From Alphaproteobacteria bacterium (GTDB taxonomy: Bacteria > Pseudomonadota > Alphaproteobacteria > Caulobacterales > Aquidulcibacteraceae): a stretch of DNA of 64,000 nt. The stretch is from assembly GCA_018969015.1 (NCBI GenBank), contig JAGWZE010000010.1, forward strand, positions 34,813 to 98,812. The letters run 5' to 3'. A program made the translations under genes and the position numbers. Positions 26,467 to 34,661 of the stretch are shown piece by piece (within the stretch, counting starts at the first letter, position 1; every line of letters begins with the position of its first letter). The notes beneath the pieces were generated by a model. That model was not told the DNA's origin, searched no databases, and was given only the letters and a program-made list of their open reading frames with translations.

Positions 26467-27741
26467 ATGCGCATCCCAGAAGACGTCGCGATCGCCGTCG
26501 TCGACCCCAAGTCCTATTCGGACGGCAAGCGCATCGACGACGCGCTGGCCTATCTGCGCCGGGAGGCGCCGCTGGCCGTCGCCCAGCCGCCGGGCTTCGA
26601 TCCCTTCTGGGTCGTCACGCGCCACGCCGACATTCTCAACGTCGAGCGCCAGAACGATCTCTTCCACAACGGCGACCGCTCCACCGTTGTGACGACCATC
26701 GAAGCCGATCAGCGCGTGCGCGCGATGATGGGCGGCTCGCCGCATCTGGTGCGCTCGCTCGTGCAGATGGACAACCCGGACCACTTCGCCTACCGGCGCC
26801 TGACGCAGGCGTGGTTCCTGCCGCAGAACCTGCGCAATCTCGAAGTGCGCGTGCGCGAGATCGCGCGCGGCGCGGTGGCGAAGATGCTGGACAGTGGCGG
26901 CGAGTGCGATTTCGCGCGCGACGTCGCGTTCCTCTATCCGCTGCACGTGATCATGGAAGTGCTCGGCGTGCCGGAGATGGACGAGCCGCGCATGCTGAAG
27001 CTCACGCAGGAGCTGTTCGGCTCTCAGGATCCGGAAGTGAACCGCACCGGCAAGCGCACGGACGACGTGGCCGAGGGCCTTGCCGCGCTGCAGGCGACGG
27101 TCGTCGACTTCATGACCTACTTCAACGCCATGACCGAGGATCGACGCCGCAATCCGCGCAACGATCTCGCCAGCGTCATCGCCAACGGCGCGATCGAAGG
27201 CCAGCCGCTCGGCCATCTCGAGGCGATGTCCTACTACATCATCGCCGCCACGGCGGGCCACGACACCACGTCCAACACCACGGCCGGCGCAATGTGGGCG
27301 CTGGCGGAGCGGCCGGACCAGTTCCGCAAGCTCAAGGAGAACCCCGCGCTGATCCCCTCGATGGTGGAGGAGTCGATCCGCTGGGAGACGCCGGTGAAGC
27401 ACTTCATGCGCACCGCGACGGCCGATACCGAGCTGGCCGGCCAGAAGATCGCCAAGGGCGACTGGCTGATGCTCTGCTACCCCTCGGGCAATCGCGACGA
27501 GGCGGTATTCGACGACCCCTTCGCGTTCAATGTGGAGCGCACGCCCAACAAGCACGTGTCGTTCGGCTACGGAGCGCACATCTGCCTCGGCCAGCACCTC
27601 GCCCGCATGGAAATGCGCATCCTCTGGGAAGAGCTGTTGCCACGCGTGAAGAGCGTCGAGCTCGCCGGCACGCCCCGCCGCACCGAAGCGAACTTCGTGT
27701 GCGGGCCCAAGGCGGTGCCGATCCGGTTCGCGCTGGCGTAG
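26467..27741 (+). CDS. Cytochrome P450
   Basis: 424 residues, class I bacterial P450, soluble. I-helix oxygen-activation motif AGHDTT (263-268), K-helix E302-x-x-R305, and heme-binding FGYGAHICLG with axial Cys373. The ATG at 26467 is preferred; the frame extends to 26374 but that start is inside the operator. No ferredoxin reductase gene is nearby. Subfamily and substrate cannot be named from sequence inspection; sterol/terpene or alkyl hydroxylation are typical of relatives of this layout. Under probable TetR control. Confidence 0.94.
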   Translation: MRIPEDVAIAVVDPKSYSDGKRIDDALAYLRREAPLAVAQPPGFDPFWVVTRHADILNVERQNDLFHNGDRSTVVTTIEADQRVRAMMGGSPHLVRSLVQMDNPDHFAYRRLTQAWFLPQNLRNLEVRVREIARGAVAKMLDSGGECDFARDVAFLYPLHVIMEVLGVPEMDEPRMLKLTQELFGSQDPEVNRTGKRTDDVAEGLAALQATVVDFMTYFNAMTEDRRRNPRNDLASVIANGAIEGQPLGHLEAMSYYIIAATAGHDTTSNTTAGAMWALAERPDQFRKLKENPALIPSMVEESIRWETPVKHFMRTATADTELAGQKIAKGDWLMLCYPSGNRDEAVFDDPFAFNVERTPNKHVSFGYGAHICLGQHLARMEMRILWEELLPRVKSVELAGTPRRTEANFVCGPKAVPIRFALA

Positions 27742-27774
27742 CTTCCGCCGCGGGCGTTGGCGGTCGTTGGCGGC

Positions 27775-27816
27775 GTGACCTCGGTCACGCCGTCCGGCCG
27801 CCCGCCCACATAGGGT
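27775..27816 (+). promoter_or_regulatory. CRP/FNR-like class II promoter of micro-gene copy 2
   Basis: GTGACCTCGGTCAC at 27775-27788, 22 nt, then TAGGGT at 27811-27816. Leader hairpin GGCGGC/GCCGCC at 27826-27843. Palindrome sequence identical to copy 1, spacing identical, spacer and hairpin sequences different. Confidence 0.75.
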
Positions 27817-27858
27817 CTTTTCAACGGCGGCGCACATGCCGCCCGAAGGAGACCCGCC

Positions 27859-27951
27859 ATGATCCGCTTCGCTTCGCTCTCGATCGCCGCCGTCCTGTTC
27901 GCCGCGATGGCCCTGCCGGTCCTGACGACGGCGGCGCAGATCGTCGCTTAA
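27859..27951 (+). CDS. 30-residue membrane-segment micro-protein, copy 2
   Basis: ATG at 27859 with GAAGGAGACC upstream, 30 codons, TAA stop. Starts MIRFAS and ends TTAAQIVA, with Pro at residue 20 as in copy 1. Closest in sequence to copies 1 and 4. The HWE kinase gene begins 64 nt downstream on the same strand. Downstream RNA contains a TGACG/CGTCA hairpin (27957-27969), and AGCTTTC near 27977 can pair with the kinase ribosome site GAGAGC. Function unknown. Confidence 0.75.
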   Translation: MIRFASLSIAAVLFAAMALPVLTTAAQIVA

Positions 27952-28015
27952 CGCCCTGACGGTGCGTCAAGGTCACAGCTTTCAATGACCGGCCCCTCAT
28001 GGTCGAACGAGAGCG

Positions 28016-29743
28016 ATGCCTGACGCGACGCTCGCCCCGCCCCTTAAGGCGCTCGCCGCCGCCTTCGACGCGGCGCCCAGCGCACTCGCGGTGTTCGATA
28101 CGGACGGCCGCATCCTTCACGCCAATCCCGTCTTTCACGCGCTCGTCGGGCCGCAGCTTGCCGCTTCTCTCGCCGCCGCGGCGCGCGCCGCCGTCGACCC
28201 CCTGACCCGCGGCGAGGACTGCCCCGCCACTGCGCTCGTCGCCGGCCCGCCCGAGGGCGTTGGCCTCGAAGCCCGATGGTCCGCGATCCGCGCGCCGTCC
28301 GGCCGGGTGACGTCCGTCTGCTGCGCCGTGCACGACATGTCCCGCGCCGTCGCGGCGGAGTCGGCGCTGCGCGCCAGCGACGACCGGTTCCGCACCTTCA
28401 TGAAGAACAGCCCGCTTTCGACATGGATCGTCGATCGCGAGGGCCGCTACGTCTACGCAAGCCCCGGCTATGAGCGGCACTTCGCATCGCTTGCGCCGGG
28501 CGCGGCGCGCACCATCCGCAACGCCTTTCCCGCAGATCTCGCCGAAGAGTATCTGCGCAACAACGCCGAAGTCCTGGCCTCCGGTGAACGCCGGGAGGCG
28601 ATCGAGAACGGGCTGCGCCCGGACGGGGTGCAGGGCAAGTTTTTCGTCGTGAAGTTTCCGGTGCGCGCCACCGACGGCGACACCCTCGTCGGCGGGATCG
28701 CGCTCGACGTGACCGAGATGCTCGCGGCCGAGCGCTCCGCGCTCGACAGCGAACTGCGCTTCGGCGCGATCTTCGACAACGCCGCCGTCGGGATCGCGCA
28801 GGTGTCGACGGACGGCGTGCTCGTGCGCGTGAACCGCCGTCTCGCCGAAATCGTCGGGCACCCTGCGGAAGACCTGCTCGGCCGCACGTTCACCGACATC
28901 ACGCACCCCGACGATATCGCAGCGAACCTCGCCGTCTCCCAGCAGGTCAGAGACGGACTCATCGACGAGTTCGCGATGGAGAAGCGGTACATCCGCAAGG
29001 ACGGCTCGATCGTGTGGGCGACGTTGAACGTGCGCTGCGTCCGCGAGGCCAGCGGGGCGATCGCCTATTTCGTCTCCGTCATCGAGGACATCAGCGCCCG
29101 CAAGCAGGCGCAGGACCGAATCGAGCTCCTGATCGCGGAGGTCAATCACCGCGCGAAGAACATGCTCGCCGTGGTGCAGGCGATCGCGCGCCAGACCGCG
29201 CGCGGCGCCGATCCCGCGACCTTCGTCGATCGGTTTTCCCGGCGCGTGCAATCGCTCGCGGCGGCGCAGGACCTCTTCATCGCCAGCGGATGGGGGCCGG
29301 TTTCGATGCGCACCGTCATTGCTTCGCAGCTCGCGCCGTTTGGCGAGATCGACGGCGCGCGGATCGCGCTTTCCGGGCCTGACGTCGACATCAAGACGGC
29401 GCCGGCGCAATCGATCGCGATGGCGGTGCACGAGCTGGCCGCAACTGCGAGCGCGAACGGCGCATTGTCGACACCGGACGGGTGCGTCGCGATTGCGTGG
29501 GAGATCGGCGCGGACGGCCGGCTGACGCTCTCCTGGCGCGAGCGGGGCGGACCGCCCCCGGCGCGCACGGACGCCCCCCCGGCGCCGCGGGAAAGCGCCG
29601 GCTACGGGACGAAAGTCATCCTCGACATGGTGCGCCTGTCTTTGCGCGCGGACGTCTCGGCGGGCTACGAGCCCGACGGGTTCGCGTGGACCCTTTCGGC
29701 GCCGCGCGACGTGATCGCGCCCGCGCCGGAGGCGACGCCCTAG
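28016..29743 (+). CDS. PAS-domain HWE-type sensor histidine kinase with an aberrant N-box
   Basis: 575 residues, no membrane segment. Three PAS domains: about 10-110, 120-235 and 243-360. HWE/HisKA_2 phosphoacceptor EVNHRAKNMLAVVQA with H378. The ATP domain has WRERGGP (507-513), the family Trp/Glu signature. However, the N-box reads VHELAATASANGALS (471-485), where the invariant Mg-ATP-binding Asn of HELATNA is Thr477 and the usual KYG is ANG. Either nucleotide binding is impaired or the protein acts in another way. Stop codons of this gene and the esterase overlap tail to tail. Directly downstream of micro-gene copy 2. Confidence 0.9.
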   Translation: MPDATLAPPLKALAAAFDAAPSALAVFDTDGRILHANPVFHALVGPQLAASLAAAARAAVDPLTRGEDCPATALVAGPPEGVGLEARWSAIRAPSGRVTSVCCAVHDMSRAVAAESALRASDDRFRTFMKNSPLSTWIVDREGRYVYASPGYERHFASLAPGAARTIRNAFPADLAEEYLRNNAEVLASGERREAIENGLRPDGVQGKFFVVKFPVRATDGDTLVGGIALDVTEMLAAERSALDSELRFGAIFDNAAVGIAQVSTDGVLVRVNRRLAEIVGHPAEDLLGRTFTDITHPDDIAANLAVSQQVRDGLIDEFAMEKRYIRKDGSIVWATLNVRCVREASGAIAYFVSVIEDISARKQAQDRIELLIAEVNHRAKNMLAVVQAIARQTARGADPATFVDRFSRRVQSLAAAQDLFIASGWGPVSMRTVIASQLAPFGEIDGARIALSGPDVDIKTAPAQSIAMAVHELAATASANGALSTPDGCVAIAWEIGADGRLTLSWRERGGPPPARTDAPPAPRESAGYGTKVILDMVRLSLRADVSAGYEPDGFAWTLSAPRDVIAPAPEATP

Positions 29744-30417
29744 CGCAGCGCGGGCGCGCGGGCGAAGCGGCCCTCGAGCGCCGCGCGCAGGAACTGGCCC
29801 GCGATCTCGATGCCGTCCGGGCCGATCGAGTGCGGCAGCCCCGGGGAGACGTGCCATTGCGCGGAGAACCCGGCGTCGCACAGCGCATCCGCCGCATCGA
29901 ACATCGCCGTCACCGGCACCATGTCGTCGCGGTCGCCGTGCACGAGCAGGACGGGCGGGGCGGTCTTGGCTTCGGCCTTGAGGCGTTGCGGCGCCACCAG
30001 CGCGCCGGAAAAGCCGACGACGCCGGCGAGCGGCCGGGCGCGGCGCAGACCGACATGCAGCGCCATCATCGTGCCTTGCGAGAAGCCGACGAGCGCAAGG
30101 CGGCTCTCGTCGAGGCCGTACCGCTCCAATTCCCGGTCGAGAAAGCGATCGAGCCCGCCCGCCGCCCGCAGAACGCCCTGCTCCATCAGGCGCGGATCAA
30201 GATGGGTGATCGGGAACCACTGATAGCCGCCGGGCGCCATGGCCACCGGCTCGGGCGCGTTGGGCGCCACGAACTGCGCGCGCGGCAGCGCCTTGGCCAG
30301 ATAGGGCGCGAGCCCCATCAGGTCGGCGCCGTTCGAGCCGTAGCCGTGGAGAAAGATCACGAGGTGGGAAGGTTTGCCGCCGGCGGTGGGCGGCATGCGG
30401 GGGCCGTCGATGAGCAT
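29740..30417 (-). CDS. Alpha/beta hydrolase, phospholipase/carboxylesterase family
   Basis: 225 residues from ATG 30417 (a GTG at 30435 would add six residues). HGYGSNGADLMGL oxyanion region, nucleophile elbow GFSQG, acid in HGDRDDMVP, and His in GLPHSIG, the complete triad of the YpfH/acyl-protein-thioesterase-like family. Cytosolic esterase for short or medium acyl esters. Downstream of a GNAT gene on the same strand with an 18-nt gap. Confidence 0.92.
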   Translation of the reverse strand: MLIDGPRMPPTAGGKPSHLVIFLHGYGSNGADLMGLAPYLAKALPRAQFVAPNAPEPVAMAPGGYQWFPITHLDPRLMEQGVLRAAGGLDRFLDRELERYGLDESRLALVGFSQGTMMALHVGLRRARPLAGVVGFSGALVAPQRLKAEAKTAPPVLLVHGDRDDMVPVTAMFDAADALCDAGFSAQWHVSPGLPHSIGPDGIEIAGQFLRAALEGRFARAPALR

Positions 30418-30435
30418 GGCGCCAGTGTAGCGCAC

Positions 30436-30954
30436 TCAGCGCATGAGGACGATCATCGCCGCGCCGTGATAGGTGGCGCGCGCCGTCTCGACATAGCCGC
30501 AGTGCGCCGCGACGCGCAGGGACGGCGTGTTCTCCGGCTCGATCATGCACCAGGAGCGCGCCCGGCCGAAATGCGCGTCACCCCAGTGCAGCGCGCCGCG
30601 CACGGCTTCGGTCGCGTAGCCCTTGCCGTGCGCGTCCGGCCGCAGCGCCCAGGCGGTTTCGGGAATGTCTTCATGCGCCGGGCTCATGTCCCGCTTCACG
30701 TGCAGGAAGCCGACATCGCCGATCATGGCGCCGGTCGCGCGCTCTTCGACCGCCCACATGCCGAAGCCGAGCCACGCCCACTGCCCCGCATAGCGCATCA
30801 GCCGACCCCAGACCTCTTCGCGCGTGAAGGGGCGGCCGCCGATGAAACGGGTGACCTCAGGGTCGGACCAGAGGGTCAGACTCGCGTCCAGATCGTTCGG
30901 ACGATGGGGGCGCAGCAACAGCCGCGCGGTCGAAAGCGTCGGAACTTCGGTCAT
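30436..30954 (-). CDS. GNAT family N-acetyltransferase (RimJ/RimL-like)
   Basis: 172 residues from ATG 30954. TARLLLRPHRPNDLD opening and the acetyl-CoA-binding AHGKGYATEAVRGALHW (consensus G-x-G-x-A/G) identify the RimJ/RimL type; ENTPSLRVAAHCGYVE is the usual C-terminal segment. Acetylates an amine, possibly a protein N-terminus or small molecule. Likely co-transcribed with the esterase. Confidence 0.9.
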   Translation of the reverse strand: MTEVPTLSTARLLLRPHRPNDLDASLTLWSDPEVTRFIGGRPFTREEVWGRLMRYAGQWAWLGFGMWAVEERATGAMIGDVGFLHVKRDMSPAHEDIPETAWALRPDAHGKGYATEAVRGALHWGDAHFGRARSWCMIEPENTPSLRVAAHCGYVETARATYHGAAMIVLMR

Positions 30955-31084
30955 CAGCGACCATTGCGCGGATTGGCCGGACCTCCAAGGACAATCGCCG
31001 CGCCCGCCGCAGCGCTGCCGTGCTGGCGCCATATCGGTGTCGTGTTAAGACTTGGCCCAAGGGATGGCCGTAGGGGAGACACGG

Positions 31085-31876
31085 ATGAAGGACGTTTTTC
31101 AGGTCGCCGCGACCGGCCTCAACATGCGCGAGTTGCCCGATCCCGGCGCGGACGTGCTGGTGACGCTGCCGCGCGGCCATTTCGTGACGCGGCTCGACGC
31201 CCGCGAGTGGGGCAAGGGCTGGTGGCGCGTCGAAGCCGACCTCAACATGCTGACCTATCAGGGCTATGTGGCGGCCCAGTACCTCACGCCTTACGCGCCG
31301 CAGAGCCAAGGCGCCGGCAAGACGACGATCAGCGCCGCGGATCTCATCAAGGTCGTGCCCAACGCCCGCCAGGATCTGGTGGCGAAGCTCGCGCCGGCGT
31401 TCCAACAAGAACTGCCGAAAGCGGCGATCAACACCGGCCTGCGCATCGCGCATTTCGTGGCGCAGATGGCCCACGAAAGCGCCTTCCGCTACATGGAGGA
31501 GCTGGGCAACGCCGACTATTTCAAGCGCTATGACGGCCGCAAGGACCTCGGCAACACCGAGCCGGGCGACGGCGCGCGCTACAAGGGCCGCGGCATCATC
31601 CAGCTGACGGGCCGCACCAACTACGCCACCTACGGCCAGAAACTCGGCCTCGACCTGATCAACAAGCCGGAACTCGCCACCGATCCCGTCGTCGCGACGA
31701 AAGTGGCGTGCCTGTACTGGACGGAGCGCCGCATCAACGAGCCGGCCGACGCGGACGACGTCTACACCGTCACACGCCGCATCAATGGCGGCCAAAACGG
31801 CATCGACGACCGCATCATGAAGCTTAAGATCGCGAAATCGATCTGGGTCGGCGCCGGATCGGGCAAGGTGGCGTAA
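31085..31876 (+). CDS. SH3 domain plus GH19 chitinase/endolysin-like hydrolase
   Basis: 264 residues from ATG 31085 with GGGGAG upstream. Residues 1-70 form a bacterial SH3 domain (VAATGLNMRELPDPGADVL ... GYVAAQYL). From about 85 the glycoside hydrolase 19 fold: the predicted general acid E131 in AHESAF, then YKGRGIIQLTGRTNYATYG. No signal peptide or transmembrane segment is visible, so it either stays in the cytoplasm or is released by other means, like phage endolysins. No phage genes surround it, suggesting a domesticated lysin or peptidoglycan enzyme. Confidence 0.87.
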   Translation: MKDVFQVAATGLNMRELPDPGADVLVTLPRGHFVTRLDAREWGKGWWRVEADLNMLTYQGYVAAQYLTPYAPQSQGAGKTTISAADLIKVVPNARQDLVAKLAPAFQQELPKAAINTGLRIAHFVAQMAHESAFRYMEELGNADYFKRYDGRKDLGNTEPGDGARYKGRGIIQLTGRTNYATYGQKLGLDLINKPELATDPVVATKVACLYWTERRINEPADADDVYTVTRRINGGQNGIDDRIMKLKIAKSIWVGAGSGKVA

Positions 31877-31889
31877 CGACCGCGGCGCC

Positions 31890-32609
31890 ATGAAGATCAC
31901 GATCCTCGAAACCGGGCGCCCTCCCGTCGCGCTGCGCGAACGCCATGCGGACTATCCGTCGATGTTTCGCGGGCTGCTCGCGCCCGTCGACGACGCGCTG
32001 ACGTTCGAGACTGTGGCGATCGTCGATGGCGCGCCGCCGCCGGATCCGGCGAGCGCGGATGCGTTCCTGATCACGGGGTCACCCGCCGGCGTCTACGAGG
32101 ACCATCCGTGGATCGCGCCGCTGGAGGCCCATATCCGTGCGACGGCGGCCGCCGGCGTCCCGCAGATCGGCATCTGTTTCGGCCATCAGATCATGGCGCA
32201 GGCGTTCGGCGGGCGTGTCGTGAAAAGCGACAAGGGCTGGGGTGTCGGCCGCCACAGCTATGACGTCGTGGCGGCGCCGGCCTGGATGAATCCGCCCGCG
32301 CCGCGTTTCGCGCTCGCCGCGAGCCATCAGGACCAGGTCGTCGAGCCGCCACCGCAGGCGCACGTGCTCGCCCGCTCGAGCCATACCGCGTTCGCGGCGC
32401 TCGCCTATGCGCAGGGGCCCGCCGTGAGTTTCCAGGGCCATCCTGAGATGAGCGCAGCCTTCACGGCCGATCTCGTCTCGAGCCGCCGCGGGCGCATCCC
32501 GGACGAGCTCGTTGACACCGCCCTTGCGAGCCTCGCCGAGCCGGCGGATTCCGGCCTCGTCGCGCGCTGGATGGTGTCTTTCCTGCGCAGCGCGCGCCAA
32601 GCGCGCTAG
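31890..32609 (+). CDS. Class I glutamine amidotransferase-like protein
   Basis: 239 residues. Nucleophile C96 in GICFGHQ and catalytic H184/E186 in GHPEM complete the GATase-1 triad. Stand-alone proteins of this type are annotated as GMP-synthase-like and may hydrolyse gamma-glutamyl amides or peptides. Starts 13 nt after the GH19 stop, so probably co-transcribed. Ends one nucleotide from the convergent mesaconyl-CoA hydratase gene. Confidence 0.9.
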   Translation: MKITILETGRPPVALRERHADYPSMFRGLLAPVDDALTFETVAIVDGAPPPDPASADAFLITGSPAGVYEDHPWIAPLEAHIRATAAAGVPQIGICFGHQIMAQAFGGRVVKSDKGWGVGRHSYDVVAAPAWMNPPAPRFALAASHQDQVVEPPPQAHVLARSSHTAFAALAYAQGPAVSFQGHPEMSAAFTADLVSSRRGRIPDELVDTALASLAEPADSGLVARWMVSFLRSARQAR

Positions 32610-32610
32610 A

Positions 32611-33654
32611 TCAGACGCGCTTGGGGATCGCGGCCCAGTAGTCGAAATCGAGAATGACGTTCGGCTGGTACTCGGCCCCGACCTTGTACGGATATTCCGC
32701 ACACGGACGGTTCTTCGTCGCCACGAGGCGCAGGCGCAGCGCGCCCGTCGCGCCGAGATCGGCCTTGTCGAGCACTTCGCTCCAGGCATAGATCGTATCG
32801 CCCGCGAACAGCGGCGCGACGTGGCGGCCGCCATTGATCGCGAGAATGTGGCCCGCGTTCGCAAGCCCGTTGAACGCCAGCGCCCGCGCGATCGAGATCA
32901 CCACGCCGCCATAGATCAGGCGCTTGCCGAAGCGCGAGGACGTCTGCGCCACCGCATCGAAATGCACCTTGGCCGTGTTTTGATAGAGGCGCGTCGCGAT
33001 CTGGTGCTCGGCCTCCTCCACCGTCATGCCATCCACGTGATCGAGCTTCTCGCCGATCGCATAGTCCTCGAAGGCGTGCGGCGCGCCGGAGAGCGCCCAG
33101 TCGTAGCCGGAGAAGGTCAGCCCGGGCGGCACGACGAGGTCCGCAGGGGCCACCGCCTCGGCGAGCTTCGGCACGACGCCTTCGGGCGCCGGCGCGGCCG
33201 GGTCCTTCTTGTTGACCATCACCCAGCGGCAATAGGACAGCACTGGCACGTGGTTCTGGTTGCGGCCCGTGGTGCGTACGTAGACGACGCCCGTCTTGCC
33301 GTTGGCGTTCTCCTTGAGCCCAATCACCTCGGACGTCGCCGAGAGCGTATCGCCCGGGAAAACCGGGGCGAGGAAACGGCCTTCCGCGTAGCCGAGATTT
33401 GCCACGGCGTTGAGCGAGATGTCCGGCACCGTCTTGCCGAACACCGTGTGGAACACGAGCAACGGATCGATCGGCGCTTGCGGGAACCCGCACGCCTGGG
33501 CAAAGGCGTCCGAGGAGAACGGCGCGAACCGCGATCCCGTGAGGCCGACATAAAGGGCGGCGTCTCCCGTCGTCAGCGTGCGCGGCGTCGCGTGGCGCAA
33601 CTCCTGGCCGATGCGGAAATCCTCGAAGAAATTGCCGGGGTTCGATTTGGTCAT
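32611..33654 (-). CDS. mch: MaoC-family dehydratase, mesaconyl-CoA hydratase
   Basis: 347 residues, the double-hotdog length of Mch. GNFFEDFRIGQELRHATPRT and FPQAPIDPLLVFHTVFGKTVPDISLNAVANLGYAEG, in the N-terminal half, strongly resemble Mch of the ethylmalonyl-CoA pathway, where it hydrates mesaconyl-C1-CoA to beta-methylmalyl-CoA. The second half carries the FEDYAIGEKLDHVDGMTVEEAEH module. It lies 57 nt downstream of a malyl-CoA lyase/thioesterase-family gene, the next steps of that pathway. This implies growth on C2 compounds or acetate without glyoxylate bypass (inference). Confidence 0.9.
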   Translation of the reverse strand: MTKSNPGNFFEDFRIGQELRHATPRTLTTGDAALYVGLTGSRFAPFSSDAFAQACGFPQAPIDPLLVFHTVFGKTVPDISLNAVANLGYAEGRFLAPVFPGDTLSATSEVIGLKENANGKTGVVYVRTTGRNQNHVPVLSYCRWVMVNKKDPAAPAPEGVVPKLAEAVAPADLVVPPGLTFSGYDWALSGAPHAFEDYAIGEKLDHVDGMTVEEAEHQIATRLYQNTAKVHFDAVAQTSSRFGKRLIYGGVVISIARALAFNGLANAGHILAINGGRHVAPLFAGDTIYAWSEVLDKADLGATGALRLRLVATKNRPCAEYPYKVGAEYQPNVILDFDYWAAIPKRV

Positions 33655-33711
33655 GGCTCGACGATCTGCTGATGCGGAATTTCGGGCTGCAAAAACTGGT
33701 CCGGAACCGGA

Positions 33712-34578
33712 TCAGGCCGCCGCGGCGATGGCGTCGGCGATGGCGACGGTGCGTTTGGCCTGCTCGAGATGCAGAAGCTCCGTCATCTTGCCGTTGACCT
33801 TGAGCACGCCCTTCCCGGCGGCTTCCGGCGCGGCGAAGGCGGCGATCACGTCGCGGGCCTGGGCGACTTCCTCGGCCGTCGGCGCGAACACGGTGTTGCA
33901 GGTCGCGATCTGGGAGGGATGGATCAGCGTCTTGCCGTCGAAGCCGAACGCGAGGCCCTGGCGGCACACCGCCTCGAAGCCCGCGGCGTCCTCGATGTCG
34001 TTGAACACGCCGTCGATCAGCGTGAGCCCGTAGGCGCGGCCGGCGAGCACGGAGAGCGACAGCGCCGTCCAGAACGGCCCGCGGTCGGCCGTCTGCAGGG
34101 CGCGCGTCTCCTTGGCGAGATCGTTCGTGCCCATGACGAAGGCGGCGAGCCGCGTGCGCCCCGCGGCCGCGGCGATATCCTGGATGTTCAAGATCGCGCG
34201 CGGCGTCTCGATCATCACCCAAAGAGCGGCTGTGGAGCCAGCCGCGTCGAGCGCGCGCTGGGCGGCCTCGACGTCTGCGCCGGTGTCCACCTTCGGCACG
34301 AGGACGGCGTCGGCGCCTTTGGCCGCCAGGGCCGCGATGTCATCGGCGCCCCACGGCGTGGTCAGCCCGTTGACCCGCACAACGATCTCGCGCCGGCCGT
34401 AGCCGCCCCCCGCGAGCGCGGCCGCGACATTGGCGCGCGCCTCGGGCTTGGCCTCGGGCGCGACCGCGTCCTCGAGGTCGAAGATCAGCGCATCGGCCGG
34501 CAAAGTCTTCGCTTTTTCCAGGGCTTTGACGTTGGCTCCGGGCATGTAGAGGCAGGAGCGGCGGGGGCGGATCGTCAT
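33712..34578 (-). CDS. HpcH/HpaI aldolase family: malyl-CoA thioesterase or lyase (Mcl-type)
   Basis: 288 residues from ATG 34578. CitE-like TIM barrel with RSCLYMPGANVKALEKA, the metal-binding FDLEDAVAPEAK and GFDGKTLIHPSQI. Length fits (3S)-malyl-CoA thioesterase (Mcl2) better than the longer L-malyl/beta-methylmalyl-CoA lyase Mcl1, though I cannot separate the two by eye. Located directly upstream of mch on the same strand. Confidence 0.87.
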   Translation of the reverse strand: MTIRPRRSCLYMPGANVKALEKAKTLPADALIFDLEDAVAPEAKPEARANVAAALAGGGYGRREIVVRVNGLTTPWGADDIAALAAKGADAVLVPKVDTGADVEAAQRALDAAGSTAALWVMIETPRAILNIQDIAAAAGRTRLAAFVMGTNDLAKETRALQTADRGPFWTALSLSVLAGRAYGLTLIDGVFNDIEDAAGFEAVCRQGLAFGFDGKTLIHPSQIATCNTVFAPTAEEVAQARDVIAAFAAPEAAGKGVLKVNGKMTELLHLEQAKRTVAIADAIAAAA

Positions 34579-34598
34579 CGTTCGTCCTGTGAGCGTGT

Positions 34599-34613
34599 GC
34601 ACTGCAGCAGTGC
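34599..34613. promoter_or_regulatory. Perfect palindrome between mcl-type gene and pdxY
   Basis: GCACTGC-A-GCAGTGC, 7-bp arms around one base, in the 83-bp divergent promoter region. Candidate operator for the ethylmalonyl-CoA genes or the pyridoxal kinase; binding protein unknown. Confidence 0.5.
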
Positions 34614-34661
34614 GGTCGAGGTCTTGCTATCCAAGCGTCCGGCGCCCCACAAGCGGAACCC

